Of a stretch of DNA of 64,000 nucleotides, positions 13,701 to 24,139 are shown in pieces (the first letter of the stretch is position 1; every line of letters begins with the position of its first letter). The notes under the pieces were generated by a model that saw only the letters and a program-made list of their open reading frames with translations, was not told where the DNA came from and did no database searches. The translations under genes were made by a program, and so were the position numbers. Source of the DNA: Mytilus galloprovincialis. Its lineage: Eukaryota; Mollusca; Bivalvia; Mytilida; Mytilidae. The stretch spans positions 6,413,112 to 6,477,111 of the forward strand of contig NC_134842.1 of NCBI RefSeq assembly GCF_965363235.1. The letters are read 5' to 3'.

Positions 13701-14988
13701 TCTATAACTTTTTCTATTTTATCTTTATAAGATTTGTCAGTAAGTATGCTATTGTTTACTTTAAAGAACCCTTTACCCTTATTATCATTGGACATGTTAA
13801 TTTTCAATGAAATTGCCTGATGGTCTGTACTAGAAATTAGGGCTGGTCTTATATCTGTAGACTTTATCATAGTTCTCAATTCCTTACCTGTTAGAAAATA
13901 ATCTATTCTACTTGCCTCATCGTCCTTATTTTTACGTTTCCATGTATATTGATATAGTTTCGGATGTAATTGTCTCCAAATATCTTCTAGTTTGTTTGTT
14001 TTTATTAAAGTTTTCAAACTATTTGTAGTTTTTTGTTCTCTTTTTTTATTATTATTCTTTCTGTCTGAACTACTCAATGTTTCATTCATATCTCCCCCTA
14101 CTACTAAAATTCCAAGACTATGTTCTTCAATTATTTTATTTACATTTTTAAAGAAGATGTTTCGCTTTTTTTTCTCATTACAGCCCTTGGATGGTGTAAA
14201 CTTCCCAAAACAACGTGTATGGTGTAATGTTGTATGACATATGGTGCAATGGTGTAAGGTGTATGGTGCTATGGTGTATGGTGTAAGGGGAATGGTGTAA
14301 TGGTGTATGAGGAATGGTGTGATTGTGTAACGTGCGATCGGGAATAGTGTGAATGATAGTGTACGACCTTTCATTGGTTGCAAACGAAGTTTTTTTTGTT
14401 TCATTTTTTCGGATTGTAAGCATCAACATAAAAAAAATGCTAATATTTAAAATTTAATTGCATTATGGGTAATTTCGGATCGTGTAGATAGAATGGGGAA
14501 TGGTGTATGGTGTAAAGTGTAAGGTGTATGGTGCAAAGGTGTAACGTGTATGGTGTAATGGTACAAGGTGTATGGTGTAATGGTGTATGGTGTATGGTGT
14601 AATGGTGTATGGTGTTAGTGGGAAGTTAACACCATCCAAGGACTGTAGGTGCATATAAATTTATTAAAGAAAATATGTTGTTGTTTATTTCAACATTTAC
14701 AAGAATTATGCGACCTTCTTGATCAGTAAAAGTATCAATTATCTTTGGGTTTATTGTTTTTTTAATAAATATAGCCACTCCTTTTGATTGTGTTGTGCCA
14801 AAACTGTGAAAAATATCTGCGTCATATTCATTACTTACTTTATTTTCTATTTCTTTAACAAAATGAGTTTCTTGGATGAAAAGTATATCTGTTTTTTGAT
14901 ATTTTAACCAAGTATAAACCCTATTTCTTTTTTCTTTTTGGCCTAGTCCTTGACAATTTAAGGAACAGATATGTAAAGTTTTATTCAT
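10713..14988 (-). pseudogene. LINE ORF2: APE endonuclease and reverse transcriptase
   Basis: It starts at the ATG at 14988. The endonuclease shows LNCQGLG, FIQETH, INLYAPT, then (after the inserted MITE) VVGGDMNETL, SRIDYFL and STDHQAI, the usual Asn, Glu, Asp and His motifs. The reverse transcriptase shows KSPGLDGL, NYRPITLLN, FLDFSKAFNSL, RQGCPLSAILF and LADD where YADD is usual. The C-terminal region has GKVTVVKSL, EFIWDH and EGGLGMIDI, typical of L1/Tx1, and a knuckle CSVCGVPDTYQHNFMEC. Breaks are few: an in-frame stop at 13108-13110, a frameshift near 12350, a stop near 11166, and the 465 bp insertion at 14181-14645. The protein would have nicked DNA and copied the element's RNA; this copy is probably inactive. 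Confidence 0.9.
14181..14645. mobile_element. MITE with a TA target duplication and internal GGTGTATGGTGTAAT satellite
   Basis: This 465 bp insertion splits the LINE endonuclease between YAPT and NEKK. Its ends are inverted repeats of 26 bp starting CAGYCCTTGGATGGTG (14181-14206 and 14620-14645), and it is flanked by TA at 14179-14180 and 14646-14647. A TA target duplication points to the Tc1/mariner-IS630 group, but no transposase is present. Inside the ends are two arrays of an imperfect short repeat (GGTGTATGGTGTAATGGTG) at about 14210-14345 and 14490-14620, both in the same orientation, separated by about 140 bp of AT-rich DNA. Long open frames here are only a by-product of the stop-poor repeat. 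Confidence 0.85.
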
Positions 14989-16282
14989 ATTTCTTATAGT
15001 TTTTGTAGCTTAAAGCGAGTATTTTAAAACTAAATACGTTTGACAAACATACATGTATACAAGAACAATAACATGCATAGTATAAAAAAATACATATATA
15101 CATTAAGAACAACAGTATATATAACATGATTATAATAACTATACATATAATAAATACATGATCTTTTATGCATATTTTATCTATCCTAAAAATTGGACAC
15201 CAGTTCAGGAAAGGTGTACATGTTTTAAATAATTTGTGTAGGGATTTTCCCACATCTATAAATAGCCATAGTTTGCTCATGTAATTTCTATCAGTTGTTT
15301 TTGTTCTGATGAATTCTATTGGTTCTAATAATGCACTTATATTGCTATGTTTTGTTTTAGTTGAAGTTGATTGTATCAATTTTGTTTTTATTTTTGTAGG
15401 TATTTCAGATATATTCGACACCATTTGGTAATAGGATAAATTTTCTTGTTTCACAAGAAGACTAAAATTCTTGGATTTAGTGATGCTGAAGACTTTTACA
15501 AGAATACGTATGTGTGTGAGGAATACTATTGCTGGATTTTGACTAGAAATTCCTTCCCAGTATCTATACATGTGCGTGTATTTGTATAGTGATGCAATAT
15601 ATTGAAGCCAAAAGTTAATTCGAACGAATTTACATGTACAGTGTAGTTTTTTCCAGATGTAATTATGATCTGCAGTTAAATGTTGCTGGATTACTGTTTG
15701 ATTCATGGATTTATTTTCCCAGCTGCATATGATTGGAATTTTGAGATTCTTACTCCAGTAAAACTGTTGGAAGTTATATTTTGTTTGAGAACTGTTCTTT
15801 CTACTATGATAATACATACATAAAGGAATCGGTATTGCAAATTTATGGAATATTATTAGATATTTATTGTTTTTAGGTCTGTTTATTAAAGAACATTCTT
15901 TAATTATGTTTGTATTCTTTGCATGATCCAGTTGATAACACAAACCAATACTGTTTTTATTTCTATTACTCTTTGACATTATGTTATAAAACACAACATT
16001 AAAGTTCCTTTCTATTTTACTCTTCTTTCTATTACTTCTTGAAAGTATGAAATCTAATATTCCATCACAATCATCGCTACATATTTTATTAGTTTTACTG
16101 TTTTTTTTTAAATTTACATAAAAAGCATCGTCTTCAAGGTGGTTGTTTACCTTTGGGAATATGCTTGTCATACATATATGTATGAATAATAATAAAACTA
16201 TATACAAACAAATCATTGCGAAAAAAGGGTAAAGAGATGATAAACCAACAGAAAAAAAGGAGTTAGCTACATAATTGTTCAT
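14981..16282 (-). CDS. 433-codon middle ORF of the LINE, unknown membrane-type protein
   Basis: It opens with ATG 19 nt after the ORF1 stop and ends in a TAA inside ATGAATAA, so it overlaps the ORF2 start by 8 nt. Such close packing, and 433 codons without a stop in about 30% GC DNA, argue for real coding. The product has a hydrophobic segment at about residues 18-37 (FFAMICLYIVLLLFIHI), a polar, Lys/Asn-rich middle with several Cys and seven N-X-S/T sequons, and a long hydrophobic stretch near residues 380-415 (HVFIICIVIIIMLYILLF) before a short tail. I recognise no domain; it lacks the zinc knuckles or RRM of usual ORF1 proteins. It could be a lineage-specific accessory ORF of this LINE, or foreign sequence captured between ORF1 and ORF2. 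Function unknown. Confidence 0.6.
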   Translation of the reverse strand: MNNYVANSFFSVGLSSLYPFFAMICLYIVLLLFIHICMTSIFPKVNNHLEDDAFYVNLKKNSKTNKICSDDCDGILDFILSRSNRKKSKIERNFNVVFYNIMSKSNRNKNSIGLCYQLDHAKNTNIIKECSLINRPKNNKYLIIFHKFAIPIPLCMYYHSRKNSSQTKYNFQQFYWSKNLKIPIICSWENKSMNQTVIQQHLTADHNYIWKKLHCTCKFVRINFWLQYIASLYKYTHMYRYWEGISSQNPAIVFLTHIRILVKVFSITKSKNFSLLVKQENLSYYQMVSNISEIPTKIKTKLIQSTSTKTKHSNISALLEPIEFIRTKTTDRNYMSKLWLFIDVGKSLHKLFKTCTPFLNWCPIFRIDKICIKDHVFIICIVIIIMLYILLFLMYICIFLYYACYCSCIHVCLSNVFSFKILALSYKNYKKYE

Positions 16283-16301
16283 ACATGTTTATTTCTCCTT
16301 T

Positions 16302-16434
16302 TTAACTTTGTGTTTTGGGTTTGGTTGTTTGATTCTCTCTATCGAAAAGGTCCGTTGTAGGAGTTGTTGCAGACCTTTTTGAGACTTTATTTCCAGGAGT
16401 GGTTGCACTGGTTTGTTTCTCAACTAGAAATTGT
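16302..16434 (-). pseudogene. C-terminal tail of LINE ORF1 (5'-truncated)
   Basis: The first bases of the LINE, read on the minus strand from the target duplication, encode about 44 residues (LVEKQTSATTPGNKVSKRS and on to KPKTQS) and then a stop at 16302. It is a Ser/Thr/Lys-rich tail that fits the end of an ORF1 protein, and the element is truncated here. The frame also runs upstream into the target-site DNA, but that part is chance. Confidence 0.55.
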
Positions 16435-17225
16435 TGTCCATTCATTGTTTTAAAGACGCAATTGGCATCTGTTAGACGGTAATTGACCACCAACTTGTAA
16501 ATAGAAACACAAAAGCAAGGCCGTTAAATCCTTTATAAAACAATGCATTCGTTTAACCAGGTTGGAGTCAAATCTAAAGAGGAGACTTATTTGAAAACAT
16601 TTGCTGCAAGTGATGTACATCAACCACACACGAATTATAAAGTAATATAACTGATTAAGCAGATGATCAATTGGGCCTGTCCATTGTCAGCATTTAAGTA
16701 ATGTGTTCCTACAAACGCAACAATAATAATGGCAATACAACAAATATCGCTGTAATCTCGTAAAATGAGATATCGTTCTGCTAGCGGACAAGAGGATCTG
16801 TCATACCATAGAACAATACATTGAAGGTACTGAAAATTTCTAATTATTCAACAGTATTTGAATTCTTACTGTATCATGGAGTAATAATTCTGTGTTTTAC
16901 AGTAAATAGTAAAATAGGTATATGAAATACAAATGCATGTGGTATTTTTTTAACTGTAAACTCAGTGTCATAATAATCTGTAAGTTATCAATAATTGTGT
17001 CACAATTATAAGTTAGCCACTTGAGATATGAAGCACAATTATTAATCATTAAATCGTTGAATAGTGGTGAAATGCCAGACAATTTATAGATGTTTACTCC
17101 ACCTTCCATTGTCTTTTAAAGGGTAAATTGTAATTTGTATATTTAAATATAGGTTTTTATTTTATTTTAACAAGGAATACTGTAAGCTCTGATTGTAAGA
17201 ACAAAAAAAGGTAAACTTAAAACCC

Positions 17226-17455
17226 TTCAAACAAAAAGTAAAAACACAAAAATACTCCGAGGAAAATTCAAAAAGGAAAATCTAAAATCAAAAGGCAAAA
17301 GGCAAAATCAAAAGTCCAAACACCTCAAACGAATGGATAACAACTGTCATATTCCTGACTTGGTACAGGTATTTTCTAATGTAGAAAATGGTGGATTGAA
17401 CCTGGTTTTATAGCTAGCTAAACCTCTCACTTGTATGACAGTCGAATCAAATGCC
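17226..17455 (+). repeat. Dispersed repeat present only in the left arm
   Basis: About 230 bp with the phrases AACAACTGTCATATTCCTGA, GGTGGATTGAACCTGG and TATAGCTAGCTAAACCTCTC, which I recall as frequent in mussel DNA. The right arm jumps across this place (about 33455-33475) with a short unrelated filler, so it is either an insertion on the left or a deletion on the right. A related, inverted copy is at about 49620-49860. Confidence 0.55.
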
Positions 17456-18344
17456 AGGGCATTTTTCAGAAAGGTATCAAAACAAAAAGTCATAAAACAA
17501 TAACAGCTAGCTATATAATGCACTCTTTGAATTAACCTTTTTCAAAAACACATAATTGTTTATTATAAGATATCAGGAAATAAAAAGAAAATAATAGAAC
17601 TATGCACCTTCTAATATTTCACAAATTTAAACATATAATGCATTTAACAATGTTTAAAATAAAATATTCTCACACTTTGAACACAAGACGTTTAAACTGC
17701 AATTATGATAGATAAAAGTGGCTCTCAGCATCCTACAATGATATAATACAATATTGTCTATCATATAATTTTTTTTCGTGGCCCTTTGTCAACAAGTATT
17801 AAGTAGTAGATAATCACCCTTAAATTGCCATTGATGGGTACTTTTTGCGGGACATTGAAAGTAAAAAAATCATTGAGGTTCGTGTCCATTTATCTTTAAG
17901 TCTAAGGTGGTACCAGTTTCCTGTTGGATCAATTGTAATTGATGAGAAATATGGAATGTTCGAGTACATATATGTCTTAAAATGTAACCTCCTACAATTG
18001 TCTGTAAATTATAACAAATATAACAAATCAACGTCAACATTAGAGGGCATTTTTAACGTACTGTCTGTTCTTCAGATCAGAGGGTTTTGGTTTTGTACCA
18101 GTAAACTTCCGAGAAAGAATGCACTCTAGTTTGAAATTAAAGTTATGTTGTATTTTGTAGGACACGTCAGTGTAAGGTATAATATTAATATGAAATGTCT
18201 GTCACTTTATTCTAAATTAAGAAAAAAACATTAAAATTTCATAATTGAAATAGAAATTAATGGGGCTATCAACAAATAGTTTTATTTCATAAGTAGATGT
18301 ACACATATGTAACAGTGTAATTATAAAACTGTGTGTCGTTACTT

Positions 18345-19860
18345 TTAACAAGTAATGAAACATTTCCTTGAAAGTAATCGATAAATATTCGTATTCAACG
18401 GGAAAACATTTACATTGTAAGTGTTTGAAGGAAGTATATACGTAAAGATGAACATCATACTCAAACTTTTGGATAATCTACATATTTACTAAACAAAGAC
18501 AAACCAAAGAAGGAATATAAACAAATTAAATAGGACGAAATACACATTTGGTTAAAGAGAGTTGATTTAATAGTTTTTAACCGCAATGATTGATAGTAGA
18601 AATCAGTCATCATCAAACGTTTAACCTTTTGCTATACCCACAATTACATGTACTTATCGCTTTAAACACATTTTATCTAGCCAGTACATATATTACTAAA
18701 TAAAGACAACAGTATATTTATATCTTATATCTCTTTAGTCTTGTAAAAAGGGACGAATCAATGTTGACTATTCGACGAAAATTCCTTCAAACACTTACAA
18801 TGTAAATATTTTCCTGTTCAATATGAATATTTATCGATTACTTTGAATGACATTCGTTTGATGTGTGATCTTTTAGTTTTGCCATTTGATTAAGGACTTT
18901 CCGTTTTGACTTTTTCTTCGGAGTTCACTTTTCTTGTGATTTTACTTTTTAATGTATTTATGGTGATAAGAATGTATAAGAGTATACTTGAAAGTTTTCA
19001 ATAGAACTTAAATTTCAACGGAACAATCATCTTAAGTGTAAGTATTAACAGGTAATATATACTTAAGGATGAATACAGTACTCATAATAATATATAATCT
19101 ATGCCATGTTAACATAAAAGATGAACATTTTTCATAAGTAGCAATGTTATGAAAATAAAGTGGACAAACTACGCGTAAGTATTACAGATTTGTATTTTGA
19201 AATTATAACATTGATACATAACCGCCACATTGCTTATTTGAATCTTTGTTGTTATGCTTTCTCCGTTACTTTGATTTATTTAAAACTTTTTATGCGTTTT
19301 TATTTTTGTTTATAGAACTTTAATCAAATGAAAATGGTGTAATTTCTTTATTGTACATACTATACAATTATATTTCTATCTTAATAGTATATTCTGTTTT
19401 TCACCATGATAATTGGCCGTAAAATAAAAGTCAGCATCTGATTTGTCTGTGTTATTCAATTCAACTATCGGTTCAAAATCATTTGGTGGAAGCAATACAC
19501 ATATTACTACATTAAGCGACAGTAGTTGATGTTTCCATCTCGGTTATTGAATAATAAGCGACTAACCGAGAAAGAGCATTAGGACAACATCAATTCATTT
19601 ACGCTGACTAAAACGTATATCAATTATATATTTTGTGTATGTCACTTTTTACCGAAATCTGTTCGTTCTCAAAATTGTCAATAAAATCTAATTTTCAATA
19701 GAACAAGCATATCAATTTAAAGTATACTGGATAAACGTCATATCCATTGTTCTGGAAAATCTATTTTTAACACAGGACATATTTTTGAATGACATAAAAT
19801 TTCTCAGTTTTGTTTACCATAAGGATTGGTAGATAAATATCAGTAAGCATCTCATTGTTT
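18345..19860. repeat. Cluster of a roughly 200 bp repeat
   Basis: At least four degenerate copies share phrases such as CATTGTAAGTGTTTGAAGG, ATATACTTAAGGATGAA and AACGGAACAATCATCTTAAG. Two more are near 1495-1905. Some are inverted to each other. Mirrored copies occur in the right arm at about 31100-32560 and 41330-41720. I cannot assign a family or ends. Confidence 0.5.
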
Positions 19861-20397
19861 TTTTTTTTTTTTGTTTTTTTTTATTTCGATCGATTTCCTT
19901 CGATAAAATTGGCTTTGGAACGGAAATGACATCTCCATTGTTAGTGTCCTTAGGATACACACACTTAAATATGATAAATATCATACCCAGAGTGTTGAAA
20001 ATTATACGTAATACAGTAAAAACTCTCGATTAGTATGATCACAATACTTTATATATAACTGAATGTTAAACAGTGACTACATTTGTACAAAGCAGTTATC
20101 TTGCTACTCAGTAACAATTCTTTAACATTTTGATACAGTACGGCAGTAAAAGTATCATATGATATCTCATTGCATATAAGATAATTCCTATCACTAGAAA
20201 TAAAAAATTCAAATGACCACCCCTAACGGAAATAGTTTCTTTGCATTTGATTATATAATCAGTATATTGCAAGTCCGGAAATGTTTTCAATATATACTAG
20301 TTCTACCATAAAGTATAATACATCAATGTCAATGACTTTTTACATGCGCCGGAAATATCTTACCGAATTAGACTATTTACCGGATTTTTAATCAGAT

Positions 20398-20640
20398 AAG
20401 CAACACGACGGTTGCCACATGTGGAGCAGGATCTGCTCACCCTTCCGGAGCTCCTGCGATCACCTCTAGTTTTTGGTGGGGTTCGTGTTGTTTATTCGTT
20501 AGTTTTCTATGTTGTGTCATGTGTACTATTATTTGTCTGTTTGTCTTTTTCATTTTTAGCATGGCGTTGTCAGTTTATTTTCGATTGATGAGTTTGACGG
20601 TCCCTCTGGTATCTTTCGTCCATCTTTTACAACCGACCAT
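20398..20640 (+). repeat. Dispersed repeat (ACACGACGG...GTCCCTCTGGTATC family), left-arm copy
   Basis: About 240 bp with the phrases AGCAACACGACGG, ATCACC then TAGTTTTTGGTG, GGCGTTGTCAGTTTATTTTC and GTCCCTCTGGTATCTTTCG. Other copies are at 30350-30570 (minus, the mirrored one) and 47776-48010 (plus). It looks like a short interspersed repeat; I see no clear RNA polymerase III boxes. Confidence 0.75.
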
Positions 20641-20746
20641 CTAATATGTTTTAGTAATTGTAAGACAAGTGTTGTTGTGTTGACTACATGACTTGTCATT
20701 TTAGGGGTTTTCTTTTTAGAACAAGAGAGATTCATTTCCATAATTA

Positions 20747-21951
20747 AAAACCAATCGTTCAGAGAACCATTGATGGTCTTTCCACCAGTTAAGACCTTTT
20801 TTTATATGAAAATATTAAAATTTGGTTTTAAATGTCAATTTAAGCGTCAAATGACAGCTTATTGAACGCTTATTCCAAAAATATATGGTTTCTATAAAAA
20901 AAAGAAAAAAAAAAGGAGATAATCTTTTACTTCCGATTTAAAAAGTTTACTTCCGGTATTGTTTGATAGTTTACTTGACACTGATTCCAAAAATATATGG
21001 TTCTATATACTTTTACATTGATTTAGTGCAAAAATAGCTACTTCCGGTTTACAAAAGGTCACTTCCGGTTGTGTTTTTTAAGGTCACATTGCTTACAACT
21101 TAATGCAAACAGTCCCATGGCTTTATCATGTGTACATATGAGGTAAAAACAAAGGTCAAAATCTAGAACGTTTAATTAGCATATGACCTTGAGCTCAATT
21201 TCAAGGTCATAAACCAAGGACCTCAAATCAAAAGACTCTAGTCCTCTACTTTATATTGTTCATGAGTTATATTACCATACATATGATATTAGATATAAAA
21301 AGGGGGAAAACTCGCGTCAAATGTCTACGTACCCTTTCGACTAAAATTTATGTGTTACTACATGTTGTAACTAACAATTTTATGAAAATATTTTGTCAAT
21401 ATCTTATATGATTTCTGAAAATAGGAGATCACAAGCCAAAATCAAAATTTTAATCATGACCTTGACCTTTGACCTTAACCCCATTTTCATTTTTTTGGAC
21501 CAAGGACATCAAAACAAAAGACCCTAGGCCTCTAACACTTATGGTTTTCCAGTTAAAAATGCATATCACTTATATCAAATATAAAAGGGGAAATAACTCT
21601 CATATGGAGTCTCCGGATAGCTTCGGTCAAAATAAATCAAATCATCCTGAGGATATATCGAGCAATTTGGTAAAATAAATTTGTCGGTTTCTTATACGGT
21701 TGCGAATATTAAGCGATCACAAGAAAAACAGTGTTTGGGGAGATAACTCTTACATTGAAAAGATTTTGGTTACGCGGTGTCAGTTACAAAAGCGTAATAA
21801 CTGTTCGATATCATGTACCATATGTCTAAGCGACATCTTGCGAAACAAAAAAACTGTGAAGGAAAAAAAAGTTGGCGGAAGAAAAAAAAAATAATAATAA
21901 TAATAATCAGAAGAAATCCAATAGGTCTTTCCACGGAAAAGTGGAAAGACC
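20747..21951 (-). mobile_element. 1.2 kb element ending in an AGGTCTTTCCAC hairpin, left arm only
   Basis: The right arm has the empty site (about 30208-30220), so the insert and its 6 bp target duplication TAATTA (20741-20746 and 21952-21957) can be read directly. One end is a 30 nt hairpin with arms AGGTCTTTCCAC and GTGGAAAGACCT (21923-21952). Near the other end, about 25 bp in, is the inverted motif GGTCTTTCCACCAG (about 20776). The body contains CCTTGACCTTTGACCTT runs and GAGATAACTC phrases. There is no transposase. A relative lies at 48550-49440 in the opposite orientation. It is a non-autonomous DNA element of a family I cannot name. Confidence 0.8.
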
Positions 21952-22474
21952 TAATTATGAAAATGACACAAAGCAGTATAAAGCAAATTCAGGATTCACG
22001 TTAAATACTCATTGGTATGATTTGCGAATACAAAAAATCATTCATACACAATAATAATATTTCTGAAATTTTAATTAGTCTTGGAAACACAACGTAAACG
22101 TTGTTTTGATGACAATTCATTATGTTGACATGGTGTCCCCTGCAAAAGCTGTCTATATTAAAATATTTGATAGGGATTATTTGTTAAAGTGACTATATGT
22201 GTATTATATCAACACAGCTGGTTTAAAGTTACTTCTGATTTTCCACGAAAATGTTTACCTTGGTCGATACTACTACTGGTGGGCTTTAAGTCTTTGAGGG
22301 TTTCATCAGTCGAGTATTCAGTGCTATATATACTCACATTATTATTATATGTTGATAAGTTAAGAAATTATGAAAAAGTGATTAAACTATATCATATGTA
22401 ACCTTCGTGAATACTTATCTTTGGATTTTGTTTTAATTACATTGAATGTTTCTGGTGAATGGAAATTATGAAAG

Positions 22475-22720
22475 TGATCGGTAGCATACATAGATATAAG
22501 AAGATGTGGTATAAGTGCCAATTAGACAATACTCCATCAAAGTCACAATTTGGAAAAAAATCCATTATAGGTCAAATTACGATCTTCAACACAGAAACGT
22601 GGCTCACACTGAACAGAACGCTATAAAGGGCCACGATAGTGACTAGTGTAAACCCCTTTAAACGGGAAAACCAATGGTTTTATTCTTATAAAAAACGAGA
22701 AACGAGAAACACTGAACATC
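22475..22720 (+). repeat. SINE-like dispersed repeat (GTGCCAATTAGACAATACTCC family)
   Basis: It contains ATATAAGAAGATGTGGTATA, AGTGCCAATTAGACAATAC and ACGTGGCTCACACTGAACA, then CGGGAAAACCAATGG and an AACGAGAAACGAGAAACAC end. I recall this as one of the most frequent mussel interspersed repeats. Other copies here are 29450-29700 (minus, mirrored), 56655-56810 (plus, partial) and 62935-63105 (minus, partial). Confidence 0.75.
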
Positions 22721-22894
22721 AATTTATAAGTGTTATCATCACGTTCTGTCATCGGGACCAGATCGGTTCTATTATTATCTAAATGTCTATAGCATGTCGT
22801 TCTTAAATTCCTGTATTATATATAAAGAGTTGATAAAGAAACTAAGATTATAACTCCCTCCATAACTCTAGTGATACGGATGATTTAACTTAAA

Positions 22895-23475
22895 CTAATA
22901 AAATTGAGAAAGGAAATGGAGAATGTGTCAAAGCGACAACAACCCGACCATAGAGCAGACAACAGCCGAAGGCCACCAATGGGTCTTCAATGTAGTAAAA
23001 AACTCCCGAACCCGTAAGCGTCATTCACTGGCCCCTTAAAAAAATGTATACTAGTACAGTGATAATGGACGTATTACTAAACTCCGAATTATACACAAGA
23101 AACTAAAATTAAAAATCATACAAGACTAACAAAGGCCAGAGGCTCCTGACTTGGGACAGGCGCACAATTGCGGCGGGGTTAAACATGTTTATAAGATCTC
23201 AACACTCCTGCTATACTTCTAGCCATTGTAGAAAAGTAAACGCATAAAAATACGCACATTAAAGGTAAGTTCAAGAGAAGTCCGAGTCCGATGTCAGAAG
23301 ATGTAACAAAAGAAAATAAATAAAATGACAATAATACATAAATAACAACAGACTATTAACAGATAACTGACATGCCAGCTCCAGACCTCAATTAAACTGA
23401 TTGAAAGATTATGTCTTCATCATATCAATATCAGACACAATCCCTCCCGTTAGGGGTTTAGTATCATACTATCAT
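22895..23475 (+). repeat. Dispersed repeat (GACAACAACCCGACCATAGA family), left-arm copy
   Basis: It begins near TGTCAAAGCGACAACAACCC and GACAACAGCCGAAGGCCACC, passes CAAGTCAGGAGCC (inverted) and CCAGCTCCAGACCTCAATT, and ends near CCGTTAGGGGTTTAGTATC. The mirrored copy in the right arm (28443-29250) has the last 238 bp twice. A partial third copy is at 57228-57375. Confidence 0.75.
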
Positions 23476-24066
23476 AAAATATATGAGAAGAACATAATCC
23501 CTTTTTATTATATAGTTATTAATTTGTTTTAGAACAAGATATTGTTTTGACTCAAACATACCACAAATCGTTCATCCCTAATATGATTTATCATATTTGT
23601 CAAATCTTTCTAGGGAAACTTTTAATTTTGATTTTAGTGAAACAAACAGAACTAAAAATAGAAGCGAAAGAATTTTAAGGAAATATTATTTAGTGTAAAA
23701 ATTGCGGTGACACAAAAGTCTACTTAATAGGCGGCAGCGTTGTCAGATACTGCGAACTGTCAAACAAAATTGCCAGTTTATTTCTTGATACATCTAATTG
23801 TAAGTTATTATGTTCTTTCTGTTTATTGTTTATATATATTTATTGGGCATCGATTATCATTAATATAGAAATAATTCTATAAAATATTTAAATGCTTTTG
23901 TTTCAAAAGGTCTATTTGATTACATTTTCTAATTTTGTTTTTCATGTTTTTTTGTACATTTTTTCAAATCTTAAGACTGTCGTTCCAATCATTATACACA
24001 TAATTTCTGAAAGTTTAACTCGTATTAACTTTTATCAAAACAGTATTTTTTATAGATTATCGTAGG

Positions 24067-24139
24067 TCATCTCAATGAGATTGATTTTCTCGCCTGAACC
24101 AGTACGGCAGACGTGAGAAAAACAATTGAGTTGAGATGA
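24067..24139. repeat. Imperfect 73 bp inverted repeat (left arm)
   Basis: The ends TCATCTCAATGAG and TTGAGTTGAGATGA, with TTTTCTC facing GAGAAAA, fold into an imperfect stem around a GCCTGAACCAGTACGGCAG loop. It is preserved at 27770-27842 in the right arm. It may be a very short MITE. Confidence 0.55.

Larger units (their letters stand above)
9932..16434 (-). mobile_element. L1/Tx1-like LINE retrotransposon, 5'-truncated, near-intact
   Basis: This 6.5 kb non-LTR retrotransposon is inserted on the minus strand. The 12 bp target duplication TGTCCATTCATT is at 9920-9931 and 16435-16446. The poly(A) tail appears as a T run at 9932-9957, with AATAAA (minus strand, 9972-9977) about 15 nt before it. 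From 5' to 3' it holds the tail of ORF1 (16434-16302), an open 433-codon frame (16282-14981), ORF2 with APE endonuclease, reverse transcriptase and a Cys-His knuckle (14988-10713), and a 3' UTR of about 750 bp. A 465 bp MITE is inserted in the endonuclease region. The few lesions suggest a recent insertion. The L1/Tx1 assignment rests on the ORF2 C-terminal region; CR1 and RTE do not look like this. Confidence 0.93.
8888..16909 (+). repeat. Tandem duplication in the left arm, copy 2, carrying a LINE
   Basis: The second copy of the 1.5 kb unit lies at 8888-9931 and 16435-16909, split by the LINE at 9932-16434. After removing the insert and one 12 bp target copy its length is about 1507 bp, against 1516 bp for copy 1. 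The uninterrupted site is visible in copy 1 at about 8402-8420, which proves the LINE came after the duplication. Confidence 0.92.
16910..20395. other. Left-arm DNA with dispersed repeats, no gene recognised
   Basis: No exon or RNA gene is supported. At 17226-17455 lies a dispersed mussel-type repeat (phrases AACAACTGTCATATTCCTGA and GGTGGATTGAACCTGG) that is missing from the right arm near 33460. Copies of a roughly 200 bp repeat lie at about 18345-18490, 18755-18860, 18960-19140 and 19675-19860. The open stretch 17845-18129 is conserved in the right arm (32729-33079), but I see no domain in it. Confidence 0.5.

Noticed and set aside
14178-14660. Open frames rich in His, Thr, Tyr and Pro at 14178-14654
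   Set aside because: They are translations of the GGTGTATGGTGTAAT satellite inside the MITE, which lacks stops by composition.
17845-18129. 94-codon frame conserved at 32729-33079
   Set aside because: The two frames share only part of their length in the same register and have no domain. Conservation is explained by the recent duplication.
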